From the NCBI RefSeq assembly GCF_003263515.1, contig NZ_JYDE01000009.1, positions 1 through 64,000 on the forward strand: a DNA stretch of 64,000 nucleotides, in the 5' to 3' direction. The notes under the pieces are model-generated. The model saw nothing but the letters and a program-made list of their open reading frames with translations, was not told the origin of the DNA and searched no databases. The DNA is from Rahnella inusitata. GTDB lineage: Bacteria > Pseudomonadota > Gammaproteobacteria > Enterobacterales > Enterobacteriaceae. Both the position numbers and the translations under genes were made by a program. Shown in pieces: positions 27,943 to 39,454 of this stretch (position 1 is the first letter of the stretch; the number at the start of each line of letters is the position of its first letter).

Positions 27943-29217
27943 ATGAATATTTTTTACAATATAATCATATATTTAATTCAGCCATTAATTTGGATCCGTT
28001 TACTTTTACGCAGCCGTAAATCACCGGCCTACCGTAAACGTTGGGCTGAACGTTATGGCTTTTGCAAAGGTAAAGTCGTGCCTGGCGGCATCATGCTGCA
28101 TTCTGTCTCCGTTGGCGAAACACTGGCGGCAATCCCTTTGGTGCGTGCATTGCGCCATCGCTATCCGTCGTTACCCATTACTGTCACAACGATGACACCG
28201 ACAGGCTCCGAACGCGTTCAGTCTGCATTTGGCAAAGGCGTACATCACGTTTATCTACCCTATGATCTGGCAGGTTCGGTCAATCGCTTCCTTGATGAAG
28301 TGAACCCCAAGCTGGTTATCATCATGGAAACCGAGCTGTGGCCAAACCTCATCAGCGCCCTGCATCGCCGTAAAATCCCTCTGGTCATTGCCAATGCACG
28401 TCTTTCCGCCCGCTCCGCCAGGGGTTACCAAAAACTCGGCAAATTCATTCGTACTATTTTGCAACGCATCACTCTTATTGCCGCGCAAAATCAGGAAGAT
28501 GGCGAGCGTTTCCTGTCTTTAGGCCTGAAGCGCAATCAGCTCGCCGTTACCGGCAGCCTGAAATTTGATATTTCCGTCACCCCGGAGCTGGCGGCTAAAG
28601 CCATCGCACTGCGCAGCCAGTGGGCATCGCGCCGTCAGGTGTGGATTGCGACCAGTACGCACGAGGGTGAAGAAACCCTGCTGCTGGAAGCGCATAAAGA
28701 GTTACTGAAAAACCATCCCACGTTGCTGCTTATTCTGGTGCCGAGACATCCGGAGCGTTTCCCGGTGGCTTGTGAACTCACCCGTAAAGCCGGTCTGACG
28801 TTCACACAGCGCAGCACCGGTGAAGTTCCCTCCTCAGGGACACAGGTCGTTATCGGCGACACCATGGGTGAATTAATGTTGCTGTACGGAATCGCTGATT
28901 TGGCCTTCGTCGGCGGCAGTCTGGTAGAACGCGGTGGACATAACCCGCTGGAAGCTGCGGCGCATGCTATCCCGGTGCTGATGGGGCCGCACACCATCAA
29001 CTTCAAAGATATTTGTGCCAAACTGGCTCAGGACGATGGTCTGATCACCGTCACTGATACCGCATCACTGGTGAAAGAGATTTCCACGCTGCTGACAGAC
29101 GAAGACTATCGTCTGTACTACGGGCGTCACGCCGTTGAAGTGCTGCACCAGAACCAGGGTGCACTGCAACGACTATTGCATTTACTGGAGCCTTACCTGC
29201 CTGTCCGGGGTCATTGA
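27943..29217 (+). CDS. waaA: 3-deoxy-D-manno-octulosonic acid (Kdo) transferase
   Basis: Membrane-associated transferase that adds Kdo residues to lipid IVA from CMP-Kdo. The 424 residues begin with a membrane-anchoring [18 protein letters not shown], followed by [10 protein letters not shown], the base-like Glu region [18 protein letters not shown], the acceptor-side METELWPN, and the donor-domain [19 protein letters not shown]. It follows wabG after 120 bp and overlaps waaE by one base. Confidence 0.97.
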   Translation: MNIFYNIIIYLIQPLIWIRLLLRSRKSPAYRKRWAERYGFCKGKVVPGGIMLHSVSVGETLAAIPLVRALRHRYPSLPITVTTMTPTGSERVQSAFGKGVHHVYLPYDLAGSVNRFLDEVNPKLVIIMETELWPNLISALHRRKIPLVIANARLSARSARGYQKLGKFIRTILQRITLIAAQNQEDGERFLSLGLKRNQLAVTGSLKFDISVTPELAAKAIALRSQWASRRQVWIATSTHEGEETLLLEAHKELLKNHPTLLLILVPRHPERFPVACELTRKAGLTFTQRSTGEVPSSGTQVVIGDTMGELMLLYGIADLAFVGGSLVERGGHNPLEAAAHAIPVLMGPHTINFKDICAKLAQDDGLITVTDTASLVKEISTLLTDEDYRLYYGRHAVEVLHQNQGALQRLLHLLEPYLPVRGH

Positions 29218-29984
29218 TGGCTGACAAAAAACGCTTATCGGTCGTACTGATTGCACGCAACGAAGCCGGTTTATTAGCCGAATGTCTGGAATCAGTCTCC
29301 TGGGCGGACGAAATCATCCTGCTGGATTCCGGCAGTGAAGACGGGACGCTGGACGTTGCGCGCGGGTTTGGCGCAAAAGTCTTTGCGAATACGGACTGGC
29401 CAGGCTTTGGCAAACAGCGCCAGCTGGCGCAAAGCCATGCTACTGGCGACTACATTTTGATGATCGATGCTGATGAACGGGTATCACCTGAACTTCGCCA
29501 GTCGGTTGAAAACGTCCTTCATAATCCGCCGGAAAATACCGTGTATAGCCTTGGCCGCAGTAACTTGTTTCTCGGAAAGTTTATGCGTCACAGCGGCTGG
29601 TATCCGGATCGCGTGAACCGCCTTTATCCTGCCAATTTTCGTTATAACGATGATCTCGTTCATGAATCCCTTATGACGAAAGACGCGAATGTCGTTCCAT
29701 TGCAGGGTGATTTGCTGCACCTGACCTGCCGTGATTTCTTCGCTTTTCAGCGCAAACAGCTTAGCTATGCCGAAGCCTGGGCCATACAACGTCATCAACA
29801 GGGGCGTCGTTGCAGTTTCTTCTCGGTGATTTCTCATACGCTGGGCGCGTTTGTGAAAACCTGGATCCTGCGCGCCGGTTTTCTGGACGGCAAACAGGGG
29901 CTGATTCTGGCGGGCGTCAATGCACAGTATACTTTCAATAAATATGCTGCCCTGTGGGCACTCAGCCACCAACTGCAAAAGTGA
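29217..29984 (+). CDS. waaE: LPS core beta-1,4-glucosyltransferase WaaE
   Basis: GT2 enzyme that adds glucose to heptose I in Klebsiella, Serratia and Yersinia-type cores. The 255 residues contain [34 protein letters not shown], the metal-binding LMIDADERV near residue 85, and [13 protein letters not shown] 29217 overlaps the waaA stop (TGATG). Its position between waaA and coaD is diagnostic of non-E. coli-type core clusters. A TTG one codon upstream is not needed. Confidence 0.93.
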   Translation: MADKKRLSVVLIARNEAGLLAECLESVSWADEIILLDSGSEDGTLDVARGFGAKVFANTDWPGFGKQRQLAQSHATGDYILMIDADERVSPELRQSVENVLHNPPENTVYSLGRSNLFLGKFMRHSGWYPDRVNRLYPANFRYNDDLVHESLMTKDANVVPLQGDLLHLTCRDFFAFQRKQLSYAEAWAIQRHQQGRRCSFFSVISHTLGAFVKTWILRAGFLDGKQGLILAGVNAQYTFNKYAALWALSHQLQK

Positions 29985-30473
<489 letters not shown>

Positions 30474-30481
30474 GTTCATGC

Positions 30482-31291
30482 CTAACGCTGGCAGCGAGGG
30501 CAGAAAAAGGTGGTGCGCTGGGCATGTTTTTTGCTCTCGATCAGCGTGCCACAGACCCGGCAGGGTTCTCCTGCGCGGCCATACACCTGCAATTCCTGTG
30601 CAAAATATCCCGGTTTTCCATCCGACTGTAAAAAGTCTTTCAGCGTGGTTCCACCCTGCTCAATCGAGCGTAACAACACAGCTTTGATGGTGCTGACCAG
30701 CAACGCGGTTTCATCACGTTTTAGTGAATGCGCGGGCCTGTCAGGGGAAATTCCGGCGACAAACAGGGATTCGCTGGCGTAGATATTCCCGACGCCGACC
30801 ACCAGTTTGTTATCCATCAGCCATGGCTTAATCGGTGATTTTCTGGTGCGTGATTTTTCAAACAGATAATCCGCCGTGAAATCCTCACTTAACGGCTCAG
30901 GGCCAAGGTGGGACAGAACGTTGCTGCCTGCCAGATCGGTAGACCAAAGCCATGCGCCGAAACGACGCGGGTCGGTATAGCGCAGCACATGGCCGGTGTC
31001 CATCACCAAATCGACGTGATCGTGTTTGCCCGGCTCGGTCTCTTCCGGCAATACTCGCAGACTGCCCGACATTCCCAGATGAATGATGATCCAGCCCGTG
31101 TTGAGCTCTACCAGCAGGTATTTTGCACGGCGCTGAACGCTGAGAACGGGCTGATCGCTTAACGCCAAAATTTCCGCAGAGACCGGCCAGCGCAAACGCG
31201 AATTACGCACGACGGCGTGCATAATCGTGTGGCCTTTAAGATAGGGCTCAATCCCTCTGCGGCTGGTTTCAACTTCAGGTAATTCAGGCAT
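30482..31291 (-). CDS. mutM: Formamidopyrimidine-DNA glycosylase
   Basis: Bifunctional glycosylase/AP lyase removing 8-oxoguanine and formamidopyrimidines. The N-terminal catalytic PELPEVET (Pro-1 after Met removal) fixes the start at 31291. The 269 residues end in a zinc finger with CRVC and CPRC pairs, and the H2TH segment [14 protein letters not shown] is present. It lies downstream of rpmB-rpmG as in E. coli, with a terminator in between that would lower its expression. Confidence 0.98.
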   Translation of the reverse strand: MPELPEVETSRRGIEPYLKGHTIMHAVVRNSRLRWPVSAEILALSDQPVLSVQRRAKYLLVELNTGWIIIHLGMSGSLRVLPEETEPGKHDHVDLVMDTGHVLRYTDPRRFGAWLWSTDLAGSNVLSHLGPEPLSEDFTADYLFEKSRTRKSPIKPWLMDNKLVVGVGNIYASESLFVAGISPDRPAHSLKRDETALLVSTIKAVLLRSIEQGGTTLKDFLQSDGKPGYFAQELQVYGRAGEPCRVCGTLIESKKHAQRTTFFCPRCQR

Positions 31292-31390
31292 ATCCTCTCC
31301 CGTAACAGAATCGTAATCAGAGTGTGTCGCAGACGTCGGTATCAGGCAAACAAAAGTCATTCCGGGCCGGTATCCCGGATTTCAGGCAAT

Positions 31391-31416
31391 AAAAAACCCG
31401 GCCGGAGCCGGGTTTT
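31391..31416 (-). terminator. Terminator between rpmG and mutM
   Basis: On the minus strand AAAACCCGGCTCCGGCCGGGTTTTTT: a CCCGGC/GCCGGG stem with T-run, 15 nt after the rpmG stop. Confidence 0.82.
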
Positions 31417-31431
31417 ATTAATCCGCTAAAA

Positions 31432-31602
<171 letters not shown>

Positions 31603-31610
31603 TCAGTTCC

Positions 31611-32035
<425 letters not shown>

Positions 32036-32040
32036 GGCGT

Positions 32041-32069
32041 AGTATACGCTCTGTAGCGTAAGTGCTCAA
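32041..32069 (-). promoter_or_regulatory. rpmB promoter
   Basis: On the minus strand TTGAGC (32064-32069), 17-bp spacer, TATACT (32041-32046). The discriminator is GC-containing, ACGCCACC, with transcription expected to start near 32035. Such GC-rich discriminators are typical of stringently controlled ribosomal promoters. Confidence 0.72.
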
Positions 32070-32113
32070 GTCCCGAACAGCTAAAGATCCCAAAGGATCT
32101 TCAAAAAACGACG

Positions 32114-32794
32114 CTAAATCCAACCGCGTTCGGCAAAAGACACCGTTTCTCCGTGACCTACAACCAAATGGTCGAGAACACGAATTTCCAGCAGTTGGCA
32201 CGCACGAATAATTTGTTCAGTCACTTTTCTGTCCATCAGGCTGGGTTCAGCCCGACCGGACGGATGATTATGCGCCAGAATTAACGCTGCCGCATTAACC
32301 TTCATCGCTCCACGAACAATTTCGCGGGGATACACTTCTACGTGCCCAATAGTACCAGCAAACATCTCCTCATGGCGAATAACCCGATGCTGGTTGTCGA
32401 GAAAAAGTACCAGAAAAACCTCCCTTTCACGAAAAACCAGCAAATTCTGCAGATATTCCCTGATAACCTCCGGGCTGAGCATGGCATTTTCAGCGCTAAG
32501 GTGTCGCAGATAGGCACGACGGGATAACTCAGAGACCGCAACAAGTTGGGCAAATTTCGCTACCCCCATGCCTTTAATACGCGACATGGCGTCAAAATCG
32601 GCCATAAGCAATTTATGTAGCGAACCGAACTCGTCGAGCAGATTCTTTGCCAGCTCCATCACATGCTGTCCTCGCGAACCAATGCGTAAATAAATCGCCA
32701 GCAGTTCCTGATCGGTCAATCCCTTCGCCCCCTGCTCTAATAATTTTTCGCGGGGTTTCAACGAATCTTGCCAGCCGCTTTGTGATTTCGTCAT
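32114..32794 (-). CDS. radC: RadC/YicR family JAMM-domain protein
   Basis: 226-residue protein with an N-terminal helix-hairpin-helix-like region ([18 protein letters not shown]) and a C-terminal JAB1/MPN-type metal-binding domain carrying [15 protein letters not shown]. Function is unsettled; the original DNA-repair assignment was withdrawn. The start at 32794 is chosen because AAGGAG lies 5 nt upstream, although the frame runs 26 codons further. It is divergent from coaBC as in E. coli. Confidence 0.93.
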   Translation of the reverse strand: MTKSQSGWQDSLKPREKLLEQGAKGLTDQELLAIYLRIGSRGQHVMELAKNLLDEFGSLHKLLMADFDAMSRIKGMGVAKFAQLVAVSELSRRAYLRHLSAENAMLSPEVIREYLQNLLVFREREVFLVLFLDNQHRVIRHEEMFAGTIGHVEVYPREIVRGAMKVNAAALILAHNHPSGRAEPSLMDRKVTEQIIRACQLLEIRVLDHLVVGHGETVSFAERGWI

Positions 32795-32976
32795 CTTGAC
32801 TCCTTTTCGCGGCGATTGTGCCACAGCGCCAGACCTCCTGCTTTTTGGCACCATCAGCCTGCGAGACATCACGCAGAAATTTTATTCCTCCTGTTCCGCC
32901 GCATCGCCAATAGCTGTCATCATTGCGCGTTATGCTAAAATGTCGCTTCTTCAGGCTTTCAATTAATCGGACAATG

Positions 32977-34194
32977 ATGATGACGGGACTTTCCGGCAAA
33001 CATATTGTGCTCGGTATCAGCGGTGGTATCGCTGCCTATAAAGCACCAGAACTGGTACGTCGCTTACGTGAGCGGGGCGCAGAAGTGCGCGTGGTCATGA
33101 CGGATGCGGCGAAATCTTTTGTGACGCCGCTGAGCCTGCAGGCCGTTTCCGGCTATCCGGTGTCTGATGACCTGCTTGATCCCGCGGCTGAAGCGGCGAT
33201 GGGGCATATTGAGTTAGGCAAATGGGCGGACTTAGTGCTGATCGCTCCCGCCACGGCGGATTTACTCGCCCGCATGGCTGCCGGCATGGCCAATGACCTG
33301 CTGACCACGGTGTGTCTGGCCACCGCAGCGCCTATTGCGGTGCTACCGGCAATGAACCAGCAAATGTATCGCGCGGCCGTCACACAGGAAAATCTGCAAA
33401 GACTTGCCGCCAGAGGCACCTTATTATGGGGCCCGGACAGTGGCAGTCAGGCCTGCGGGGATATCGGCCCGGGACGAATGCTTGATCCACTGGTGATTGT
33501 TGATATGGCGAACAGCCATTTCTCCTCGCGTAAAGATTTAGCGCATCTGAACATCATGGTGACCGCCGGTCCGACGCGCGAAGCGCTGGATCCGGTACGC
33601 TTCATCAGTAATCACAGTTCAGGCAAGATGGGTTTTGCCATTGCCAAAGCCGCTGCCGACCGCGGTGCGCATGTCACGCTTATCGCCGGGCCAGTAACGC
33701 AACTTACGCCTGCCAATGTTCGCCGTATTGATGTGGAAAGCGCGCTGGAAATGCAAAAGGCCGTCCATGATTCTGTGGGCTCGCAGCATATTTTCATCTC
33801 CTGCGCCGCGGTTGCGGACTACCGTGCAGAGCTCATTGCCGATGAGAAGATCAAAAAGCAAGGTGATGAAATCACTGTGAAAATGATCAAGAACCCGGAC
33901 ATTGTAGCTGGCGTTGCCGCACTGAAAGAGCAGCGCCCCTACGTCGTTGGGTTTGCCGCCGAAACCCAGAATGTGGAAGAATACGCGCGGCAAAAAAGGA
34001 TCCGCAAGAATCTGGATCTGATCTGCGCCAACGACGTTTCACTTGCCGGGCAAGGTTTCAATACCGATACCAATGCTCTGCATCTTTTTTGGCAGGACGG
34101 GGATAAAATCTTACCGCTCAGCGATAAGTCCCTGCTTGGTCAACGTTTATTAGAAGAGATTGTCAGCCGTTATGATGAAAAAAATCGACATTAA
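32977..34194 (+). CDS. coaBC: Bifunctional phosphopantothenoylcysteine decarboxylase/synthetase
   Basis: Makes 4'-phosphopantetheine in two steps of CoA synthesis. The N-terminal CoaC flavoprotein domain shows [31 protein letters not shown] (catalytic His), PAMNQQM and CGDIGPGRM (catalytic Cys). The C-terminal CoaB domain has [24 protein letters not shown] and the Lys motif [10 protein letters not shown]. Three consecutive ATG codons (32974, 32977, 32980) make the start uncertain by one residue either way. It overlaps dut by 23 bp. Confidence 0.96.
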   Translation: MMTGLSGKHIVLGISGGIAAYKAPELVRRLRERGAEVRVVMTDAAKSFVTPLSLQAVSGYPVSDDLLDPAAEAAMGHIELGKWADLVLIAPATADLLARMAAGMANDLLTTVCLATAAPIAVLPAMNQQMYRAAVTQENLQRLAARGTLLWGPDSGSQACGDIGPGRMLDPLVIVDMANSHFSSRKDLAHLNIMVTAGPTREALDPVRFISNHSSGKMGFAIAKAAADRGAHVTLIAGPVTQLTPANVRRIDVESALEMQKAVHDSVGSQHIFISCAAVADYRAELIADEKIKKQGDEITVKMIKNPDIVAGVAALKEQRPYVVGFAAETQNVEEYARQKRIRKNLDLICANDVSLAGQGFNTDTNALHLFWQDGDKILPLSDKSLLGQRLLEEIVSRYDEKNRH

Positions 34195-34630
34195 AATTCT
34201 CGACCCGCGCATCGGTTCGACTTTCCCTTTACCTGCCTACGCCACGCCAGGGTCCGCAGGTCTGGATTTACGCGCCTGTCTGGATGCTTCTGTTGAACTC
34301 AAACCCGGCGAAACCACACTTTTGCCAACCGGTCTGGCTATCCACATTGGTGATGCGAATCTGGCGGCGGTGATCCTGCCACGTTCCGGTCTGGGTCATA
34401 AACACGGCGTAGTTCTTGGCAATCTGGTGGGGCTTATCGACTCCGATTATCAGGGTCAGCTGATGGTTTCCGTTTGGAACCGCGGGCAGACAACGTTTGT
34501 AATCGAGCCAGGCGAGCGTATTGCTCAAATGGTCTTTGTGCCTGTCGTTCAGGCTGAATTCAATCTGGTGGAAGATTTTGACGCCAGTGAACGCGGTGAA
34601 GGTGGTTTTGGCCACTCAGGCCGTCAATAA
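34172..34630 (+). CDS. dut: Deoxyuridine 5'-triphosphate nucleotidohydrolase
   Basis: Trimeric dUTPase that supplies dUMP and keeps uracil out of DNA. All five motifs are visible: [39 protein letters not shown], and the C-terminal [10 protein letters not shown] arm. The start is one of two adjacent ATG codons (34172 or 34175), inside the end of coaBC, giving 152 or 151 residues; translational coupling is likely. Confidence 0.97.
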   Translation: MMKKIDIKILDPRIGSTFPLPAYATPGSAGLDLRACLDASVELKPGETTLLPTGLAIHIGDANLAAVILPRSGLGHKHGVVLGNLVGLIDSDYQGQLMVSVWNRGQTTFVIEPGERIAQMVFVPVVQAEFNLVEDFDASERGEGGFGHSGRQ

Positions 34631-34800
34631 GAACCTGTTCAGCACCGCAGATTTTGATGCGATATTAAACAGATCCTTATCACTATCAGACCGTAACAAC
34701 CCAAGGGAACGAAATAAGCCGCAGGATCACAGCGATTCATGCGGCAGTTGTGCGGTTTCTCCATGATTTTAGCCGTTTTTTAGCAAGGGTCTATTCAGAC

Positions 34801-35397
34801 ATGGCAGAGAAAGAAACGACAAAAAGGAACCGGCGCGAAGAGATTTTGCAGGCGTTAGCGCAAATGCTTCAGTCCAGCGATGGCAGCCAGCGGATCACTA
34901 CCGCGAAACTTGCCGCCAGCGTGGGTGTTTCGGAAGCAGCTCTTTATCGTCATTTTCCCAGTAAAACGCGGATGTTCGACAGCTTAATCGAGTTTATCGA
35001 AGACAGTCTGATCAGCCGTATCAATCTCATCCTGCAAGATGAAAAGGATACGTTAAACCGGATCCGTCTGATTTTGCTGTTGGTATTGGGGTTTGCAGAA
35101 CGCAATCCTGGCCTGACACGCATTATGACCGGTCACGCATTGATGTTCGAACAAGACCGCCTGCAGGGTCGTATTAATCAGCTTTTCGAGCGGATTGAAG
35201 CGCAACTGCGTCAGGTTTTACGGGAGAAGAAAATGCGCGAAGGCAGCGGATTTACGTACGATGAAACTCTTCTTGCCAGCCAGTTACTGGCTTACTGCGA
35301 AGGTATGTTGTCACGGTTTGTGCGTTCAGAGTTCAAGTATCGTCCCACGCAGGACTTTGATACCCGCTGGCCGCTTATCTCAGCGCAGCTGCAATAG
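34801..35397 (+). CDS. slmA: Nucleoid occlusion factor SlmA
   Basis: TetR-fold DNA-binding protein that blocks FtsZ assembly over the nucleoid. The 198-residue product starts [16 protein letters not shown] and has the helix-turn-helix [20 protein letters not shown]; the rest is almost identical to E. coli SlmA, including [19 protein letters not shown]. The frame opens 17 codons earlier without homology. It follows dut after 170 bp and is convergent with pyrE. Confidence 0.97.
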   Translation: MAEKETTKRNRREEILQALAQMLQSSDGSQRITTAKLAASVGVSEAALYRHFPSKTRMFDSLIEFIEDSLISRINLILQDEKDTLNRIRLILLLVLGFAERNPGLTRIMTGHALMFEQDRLQGRINQLFERIEAQLRQVLREKKMREGSGFTYDETLLASQLLAYCEGMLSRFVRSEFKYRPTQDFDTRWPLISAQLQ

Positions 35398-35415
35398 CGT
35401 TAAGCATCAGATGTT

Positions 35416-35440
35416 AAAAAAGGGCCTGAAGGCCCTTTTT
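35416..35440. terminator. Bidirectional terminator between slmA and pyrE
   Basis: AAAAAGGGCC-TGAA-GGCCCTTTTT, a perfect 10-bp palindromic stem with A and T tails. It lies between convergent genes. Confidence 0.88.
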
Positions 35441-35455
35441 CATTTCTGCAAAATC

Positions 35456-36097
35456 TTATATGCCATAGGTTTGCTGATACGCCCGCACAGCGGCCAGATG
35501 ATCAGCCATTTCCGTTTTCTCTTCCAGATAGTCGATCAGATCTGCCAGCGTGATAATTGAAATCACTTTGCAGTGATAATCACGTTCTACTTCCTGAATA
35601 GCAGAGATATCCGCACGTCCGCGCTCCTGGCGATCGAGAGAAATCAATACGCCCGCCAGCGTGGCTTTATTCGCATTGATGATTTCCATAGACTCGCGGA
35701 TGGCCGTCCCGGCGGTGATGACATCGTCGACCAGCATGACACGCCCCTGTAACGGACTGCCGACCAGCAAGCCACCTTCGCCGTGATCCTTGGCTTCTTT
35801 ACGGTTAAAGCAATACGGCACATCGCGTTCGTGATGCTCAGCGAGCGCAACCACCGTGGTCGTCGCGATCGGGATACCTTTGTAGGCCGGGCCAAACACT
35901 AAATCGAAATCTATTTTTGAATCCATCAATGCTTCAGCATAAAAACGGCCCAGTAACGCCAGATCGCGGCCGGTATTAAACAGACCGGCATTGAAGAAGT
36001 AAGGACTGATGCGCCCGGACTTCAGGGTGAACTCGCCGAATTTCAAAACCTGCTTGTTCAGTGCGAACTCAATAAATTGGCGCTGATAGGCTTTCAT
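35456..36097 (-). CDS. pyrE: Orotate phosphoribosyltransferase
   Basis: Converts orotate and PRPP to orotidine 5'-phosphate in pyrimidine synthesis. The 213-residue length equals E. coli. Motifs are [25 protein letters not shown], and the PRPP loop [17 protein letters not shown]. It lies downstream of rph with the pyrE attenuator between them, so expression should rise when UTP is low and transcription and translation of rph stay coupled. Confidence 0.98.
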   Translation of the reverse strand: MKAYQRQFIEFALNKQVLKFGEFTLKSGRISPYFFNAGLFNTGRDLALLGRFYAEALMDSKIDFDLVFGPAYKGIPIATTTVVALAEHHERDVPYCFNRKEAKDHGEGGLLVGSPLQGRVMLVDDVITAGTAIRESMEIINANKATLAGVLISLDRQERGRADISAIQEVERDYHCKVISIITLADLIDYLEEKTEMADHLAAVRAYQQTYGI

Positions 36098-36150
36098 TGA
36101 TGGTCTCCTTGATAAGATCGTGTTTCTGACATTGTCAGCCCGCAGGCCAT

Positions 36151-36180
36151 AAAAAAGGCGACTTCTCAGTCGCCTTAAAA
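36151..36180 (-). promoter_or_regulatory. pyrE attenuator
   Basis: On the minus strand AAGGCGACTGAGAAGTCGCC closes with TT and a T-run. It starts a few bases after the rph stop codon (36183). This is the arrangement of the E. coli pyrE attenuator, where ribosomes close behind polymerase at the end of rph prevent the hairpin from forming. Confidence 0.88.
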
Positions 36181-36182
36181 AA

Positions 36183-36899
36183 TTATACCGCCAGCGCCGC
36201 TTTCTGCGCCTGGAAGATAGTGTCGATTCCCTCTCGCGCGAGGGCCAGTAAATTGAGTAACTCTTCATGACTGAACGGTTCGCCTTCGGCGGTGCCCTGC
36301 ACTTCAATCATGCGGCCGTCTTCCATCATCACCACGTTCATGTCGGTTTCAGCGGCGGAGTCTTCGACATACTCAAGATCGCACAGCGCTTCACCTTTTA
36401 CGATGCCCACAGATACCGCAGCCACCATCCCTTTCATCGGATTGGCTTTCAGTTTACCCGCAGCAACCAGTGCATTCAGCGCATCCGCCAGCGCGACACA
36501 AGCGCCGGAGATGGACGCGGTGCGCGTGCCGCCGTCGGCCTGCAACACATCGCAGTCGAGAGTGATGGTGAATTCACCCAGTTTTTTCAGATCTACCGCT
36601 GCACGAAGCGAACGGGCAATCAGACGCTGAATTTCCAGAGTACGTCCGCCCTGCTTACCTTTGGCGGCTTCACGCGGATTACGGGTGTGGGTAGAACGCG
36701 GCAACATGCCGTATTCTGCGGTGATCCAGCCCTGACCCTGGCCTTTTAGAAAACGCGGAACACCTTCTTCCACCGTCGCGGTACACAGCACTTTGGTCTC
36801 ACCAAACTCCACCAGCACGGAACCTTCAGCGTGTTTAGTGTAATGGCGGGTCAGTGTTACGGGGCGCACTTGTTGTGCAGTTCGGCCTGCTGGACGCAT
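36183..36899 (-). CDS. rph: Ribonuclease PH (intact)
   Basis: Phosphorolytic 3'-5' exoribonuclease acting in tRNA 3' maturation and rRNA turnover. The full-length 238 residues start [20 protein letters not shown] and keep the phosphate-binding region RSLRAAVD and the C-terminal helix. E. coli K-12 carries a frameshift here that impairs pyrE; this gene has none. The nine upstream codons of the frame are not used. Confidence 0.98.
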   Translation of the reverse strand: MRPAGRTAQQVRPVTLTRHYTKHAEGSVLVEFGETKVLCTATVEEGVPRFLKGQGQGWITAEYGMLPRSTHTRNPREAAKGKQGGRTLEIQRLIARSLRAAVDLKKLGEFTITLDCDVLQADGGTRTASISGACVALADALNALVAAGKLKANPMKGMVAAVSVGIVKGEALCDLEYVEDSAAETDMNVVMMEDGRMIEVQGTAEGEPFSHEELLNLLALAREGIDTIFQAQKAALAV

Positions 36900-36940
36900 G
36901 GATAATACTCCGGGTCGCGAAATCATGTTTGGCTGCGCAT

Positions 36941-37009
36941 TATACCCAAAATCATTCGAGTTGCATCAAGGCGGCTAACGCAGAGGCAGCTTTCAGGATG
37001 ACGGGGATA
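36941..37009. repeat. Possible remnant of an enterobacterial intergenic repeat
   Basis: The segment starts TATACCCAAAATCATTCGAG and ends near GGATGACGGGGATA, with imperfectly complementary outer ends. From memory, similar boxes flank ERIC-type intergenic repeats in Serratia, Rahnella and Yersinia. Here the central part seems missing. It lies in the divergent rph/yicC gap. The family assignment is uncertain. Confidence 0.4.
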
Positions 37010-37055
37010 TGCGGACTTCATGAGGTAATGCCTATCATGACCCGCCCACCGAAGC

Positions 37056-37061
37056 TATAAT
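37056..37061 (+). promoter_or_regulatory. Probable yicC -10 box
   Basis: A perfect TATAAT, 33 bp before the yicC start codon. No convincing -35 hexamer is seen at 16-18 bp. Confidence 0.45.
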
Positions 37062-37093
37062 CGCTCAATCTTTACATCAACAGGTACGCATAC

Positions 37094-37957
37094 ATGATTC
37101 GTAGTATGACCGCTTATGCCCGACGCGAAATTAAGGGTGACTGGGGCAGCGCAGCGTGGGAACTCCGCTCTGTAAACCAACGTTATCTTGAAACTTATAT
37201 CCGTCTTCCGGAGCAATTCCGCAGCCTGGAGCCGGTCGTGCGCGAGCGCATTCGTGCCCGTCTGACCCGTGGTAAAGTCGAATGTAACCTGCGCTTTGAT
37301 CTCGACCCTGGCGCGCAAAGCTCATTGCAGCTCAATGAAAAACTGGCTAAGCAACTGGTTGAAGCGGCGCAGTGGGTGAAAATGCAGAGCGACGAAGGCG
37401 AAATCAATCCGCTGGAAGTTCTGCGCTGGCCGGGTGTGATGCTGGCAGAAGAACAGGATCTGGACGCCATCAGCACCGAGCTGCTGCTGGCACTGGAAAC
37501 CGCACTGGATGATTTTATCAGCGCCCGCGAAAGCGAGGGTGCCGCACTGAAAGTGATGATCGAGCAACGTCTCGACGGCGTCAGTGCCGAAGTGCTGAAA
37601 GTTCGCGCCCATATGCCGAACATTCTGCAATGGCAGCGTGAGCGTCTGGTCAGCAAACTGGAAGACGCACAGGTTCAGCTGGAAAACACCCGTCTGGAAC
37701 AAGAATTAGTGCTGATGGCACAACGCGTTGATGTCGCCGAAGAGCTGGACCGGCTGGAAGCACACGTCAAAGAAACGCATAAAATCATGAAGAAAGAGGA
37801 AGCTGTTGGCCGACGTCTTGATTTCATGATGCAGGAATTCAACCGCGAGTCGAACACGCTGGCATCTAAATCAATCAATGCCGATGTCACTACATCAGCA
37901 ATCGAGCTGAAAGTGCTGATCGAACAAATGCGCGAGCAGATTCAGAATATCGAGTAA
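37094..37957 (+). CDS. yicC: YicC family endoribonuclease
   Basis: 287-residue member of the YicC family, reported to be RNA-cleaving. It has the N-terminal MIRSMTAYARRE domain, a central coiled region, and the C-terminal conserved domain with KKEEAVGRRLDFMMQEFNRE and a terminal helix. Divergent from rph as in E. coli. A strong terminator follows. In E. coli dinD comes next; here an accessory fabF/tetR pair does. Confidence 0.95.
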   Translation: MIRSMTAYARREIKGDWGSAAWELRSVNQRYLETYIRLPEQFRSLEPVVRERIRARLTRGKVECNLRFDLDPGAQSSLQLNEKLAKQLVEAAQWVKMQSDEGEINPLEVLRWPGVMLAEEQDLDAISTELLLALETALDDFISARESEGAALKVMIEQRLDGVSAEVLKVRAHMPNILQWQRERLVSKLEDAQVQLENTRLEQELVLMAQRVDVAEELDRLEAHVKETHKIMKKEEAVGRRLDFMMQEFNRESNTLASKSINADVTTSAIELKVLIEQMREQIQNIE

Positions 37958-37975
37958 ATCCTCAGCGCCTCCATA

Positions 37976-38018
37976 ATAAAAAACGCCTCTGGTCATCACA
38001 ACCCGAGGCGTTTTTTTT
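37976..38018. terminator. Terminator between yicC and the fabF paralog
   Basis: Stem AACGCCTC/GAGGCGTT with a 15-nt loop, a T-run of eight on the plus strand and an A-run on the other side. It can serve both convergent genes. Confidence 0.85.
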
Positions 38019-38039
38019 ATACTTTAACGGAGAGAAAAA

Positions 38040-39314
38040 TTAATTTTCCCAGCGCTTGAGCAATACACAGGCATTCACGCCGCCGAAACCGAAACCGTTC
38101 GACAAAGCATAGGTAATACCGTGCTTTTGGGCAGTATTACCGATGATGTTCAGGCCGGCAGCGGCTTCATCTTTGTTTTCCAGATTCAGCGTGGGTGGAA
38201 CAATTTGATCACGGATGGCCAGAATGGTGAAGATGGTTTCCAGACCACCAGCCGCACCCAGCAGATGGCCGGTCGCGGATTTGGTAGAGGTCACTGCCAG
38301 TTTGCCATCGGTACCGAACAGGGTTTTGATCGCATTGATTTCGCCGAGATCGCCTACCGGGGTAGAGGTCGCGTGTGCATTCAAATGCTGTACGTCTGAA
38401 GGCTGAATACCGGCCTGCCGCAATGCGATTTTCATCGCACGACCTGCGCCATTACCGTCTTCCGCACCAGATGTCATGTGATAAGCATCGCCGCTTGTCC
38501 CGTAACCCACGATCTCAGCAAGAATGGTGGCACCACGCGCTTTCGCATGTTCCAGCTCTTCGATGACCAGCATACCGGCGCCTTCGCCCATGATGAAACC
38601 ATCACGGCCGCTGTCGAATGGACGGGATGCTTTCTCCGGATGATCGGTGTGACCTGCGGACATTGCTTTAGCTGCCGCGAAACCACCAAGGCTGACAGTA
38701 TCGATCGCCGCTTCGGCGCCGCCACACAGAGCAACGTCGGCCTCATCGTTACGAATCAAACGCACGGCATCGCCGATAGCCTGAACACCTGCCGCACAAG
38801 CGGTAACCGGTGCGCCAATTGGACCTTTGAACTGATGCTTAATAGAGACCTGACCGGCAGCCAGATTCACCAGGAATGAAGGAATGGTGAAAGGCGATAA
38901 GCGTTTGGCACCACGGCTGTCATTCGTACGCACCGCATGTGCAATGGCTGGGAAACCACCGATACCGGAACCGATTACGGTCGCCGTACGTTCCTGCTGC
39001 TCAGCAGTTTCCGCTTTCCAGCCCGCATTGGTAATGGCCATCTCTGCTGCTGCCATCGCGAACAGAATGAAACGGTCCATTTTTTTCTGGTCTTTCAGCA
39101 CCACGAACTGATCTGGATCGAAACCAGACTCGGGATCTTGTTCTTTGGTTTGCACCTGACCACCAATTTTGACGCTCAGCGATTCTACAATCTCTTTCGG
39201 CAAAACACGGATACCAGACTGACCGGCCAGCAGGCGCTTCCAGATAGTTTCGATATCACAGCCCAGAGGACTCACAGCCCCCATGCCGGTAATAACCACT
39301 CGACGATGAGACAT
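38040..39314 (-). CDS. Accessory beta-ketoacyl-ACP synthase, FabF (KAS II) type
   Basis: Condensing enzyme of the thiolase fold. The 424 residues contain the catalytic Cys in GAPVTACAAGVQ (near 170), the two His in LNAHATSTPVGD and KSATGHLLGAAGG, and the GFGFGGVNA C-terminal loop, so the Cys-His-His triad is intact. It is not the housekeeping fabF, which lies with fabD/fabG/acpP in Enterobacterales; internal motifs differ from E. coli FabF (for example KDQKKMDRFILFA). No acyl carrier protein or other fab gene is nearby. AGAGGAA precedes the ATG. Probably controlled by the adjacent TetR. The substrate is unknown. Confidence 0.88.
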   Translation of the reverse strand: MSHRRVVITGMGAVSPLGCDIETIWKRLLAGQSGIRVLPKEIVESLSVKIGGQVQTKEQDPESGFDPDQFVVLKDQKKMDRFILFAMAAAEMAITNAGWKAETAEQQERTATVIGSGIGGFPAIAHAVRTNDSRGAKRLSPFTIPSFLVNLAAGQVSIKHQFKGPIGAPVTACAAGVQAIGDAVRLIRNDEADVALCGGAEAAIDTVSLGGFAAAKAMSAGHTDHPEKASRPFDSGRDGFIMGEGAGMLVIEELEHAKARGATILAEIVGYGTSGDAYHMTSGAEDGNGAGRAMKIALRQAGIQPSDVQHLNAHATSTPVGDLGEINAIKTLFGTDGKLAVTSTKSATGHLLGAAGGLETIFTILAIRDQIVPPTLNLENKDEAAAGLNIIGNTAQKHGITYALSNGFGFGGVNACVLLKRWEN

Positions 39315-39413
39315 AAAATGTTCCTCTCTGTCCGTTAATGCATACGTTTTTGCTGGGACTTTAAGAAGTCCGGCAGAAACAGGTTTCTGTAAAGGCTGAC
39401 AGTATGTGACGAA

Positions 39414-39427
39414 TTACGATTTTGTAA
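39414..39427. promoter_or_regulatory. Candidate TetR half-site upstream of fabF paralog
   Basis: TTACGATTTTGTAA shares TTACGATT with each arm of the palindrome on the tetR promoter. It lies about 100 bp before the fabF start. Confidence 0.4.
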
Positions 39428-39454
39428 ACCCGTAACCCGACAATTTTGTTGCCA

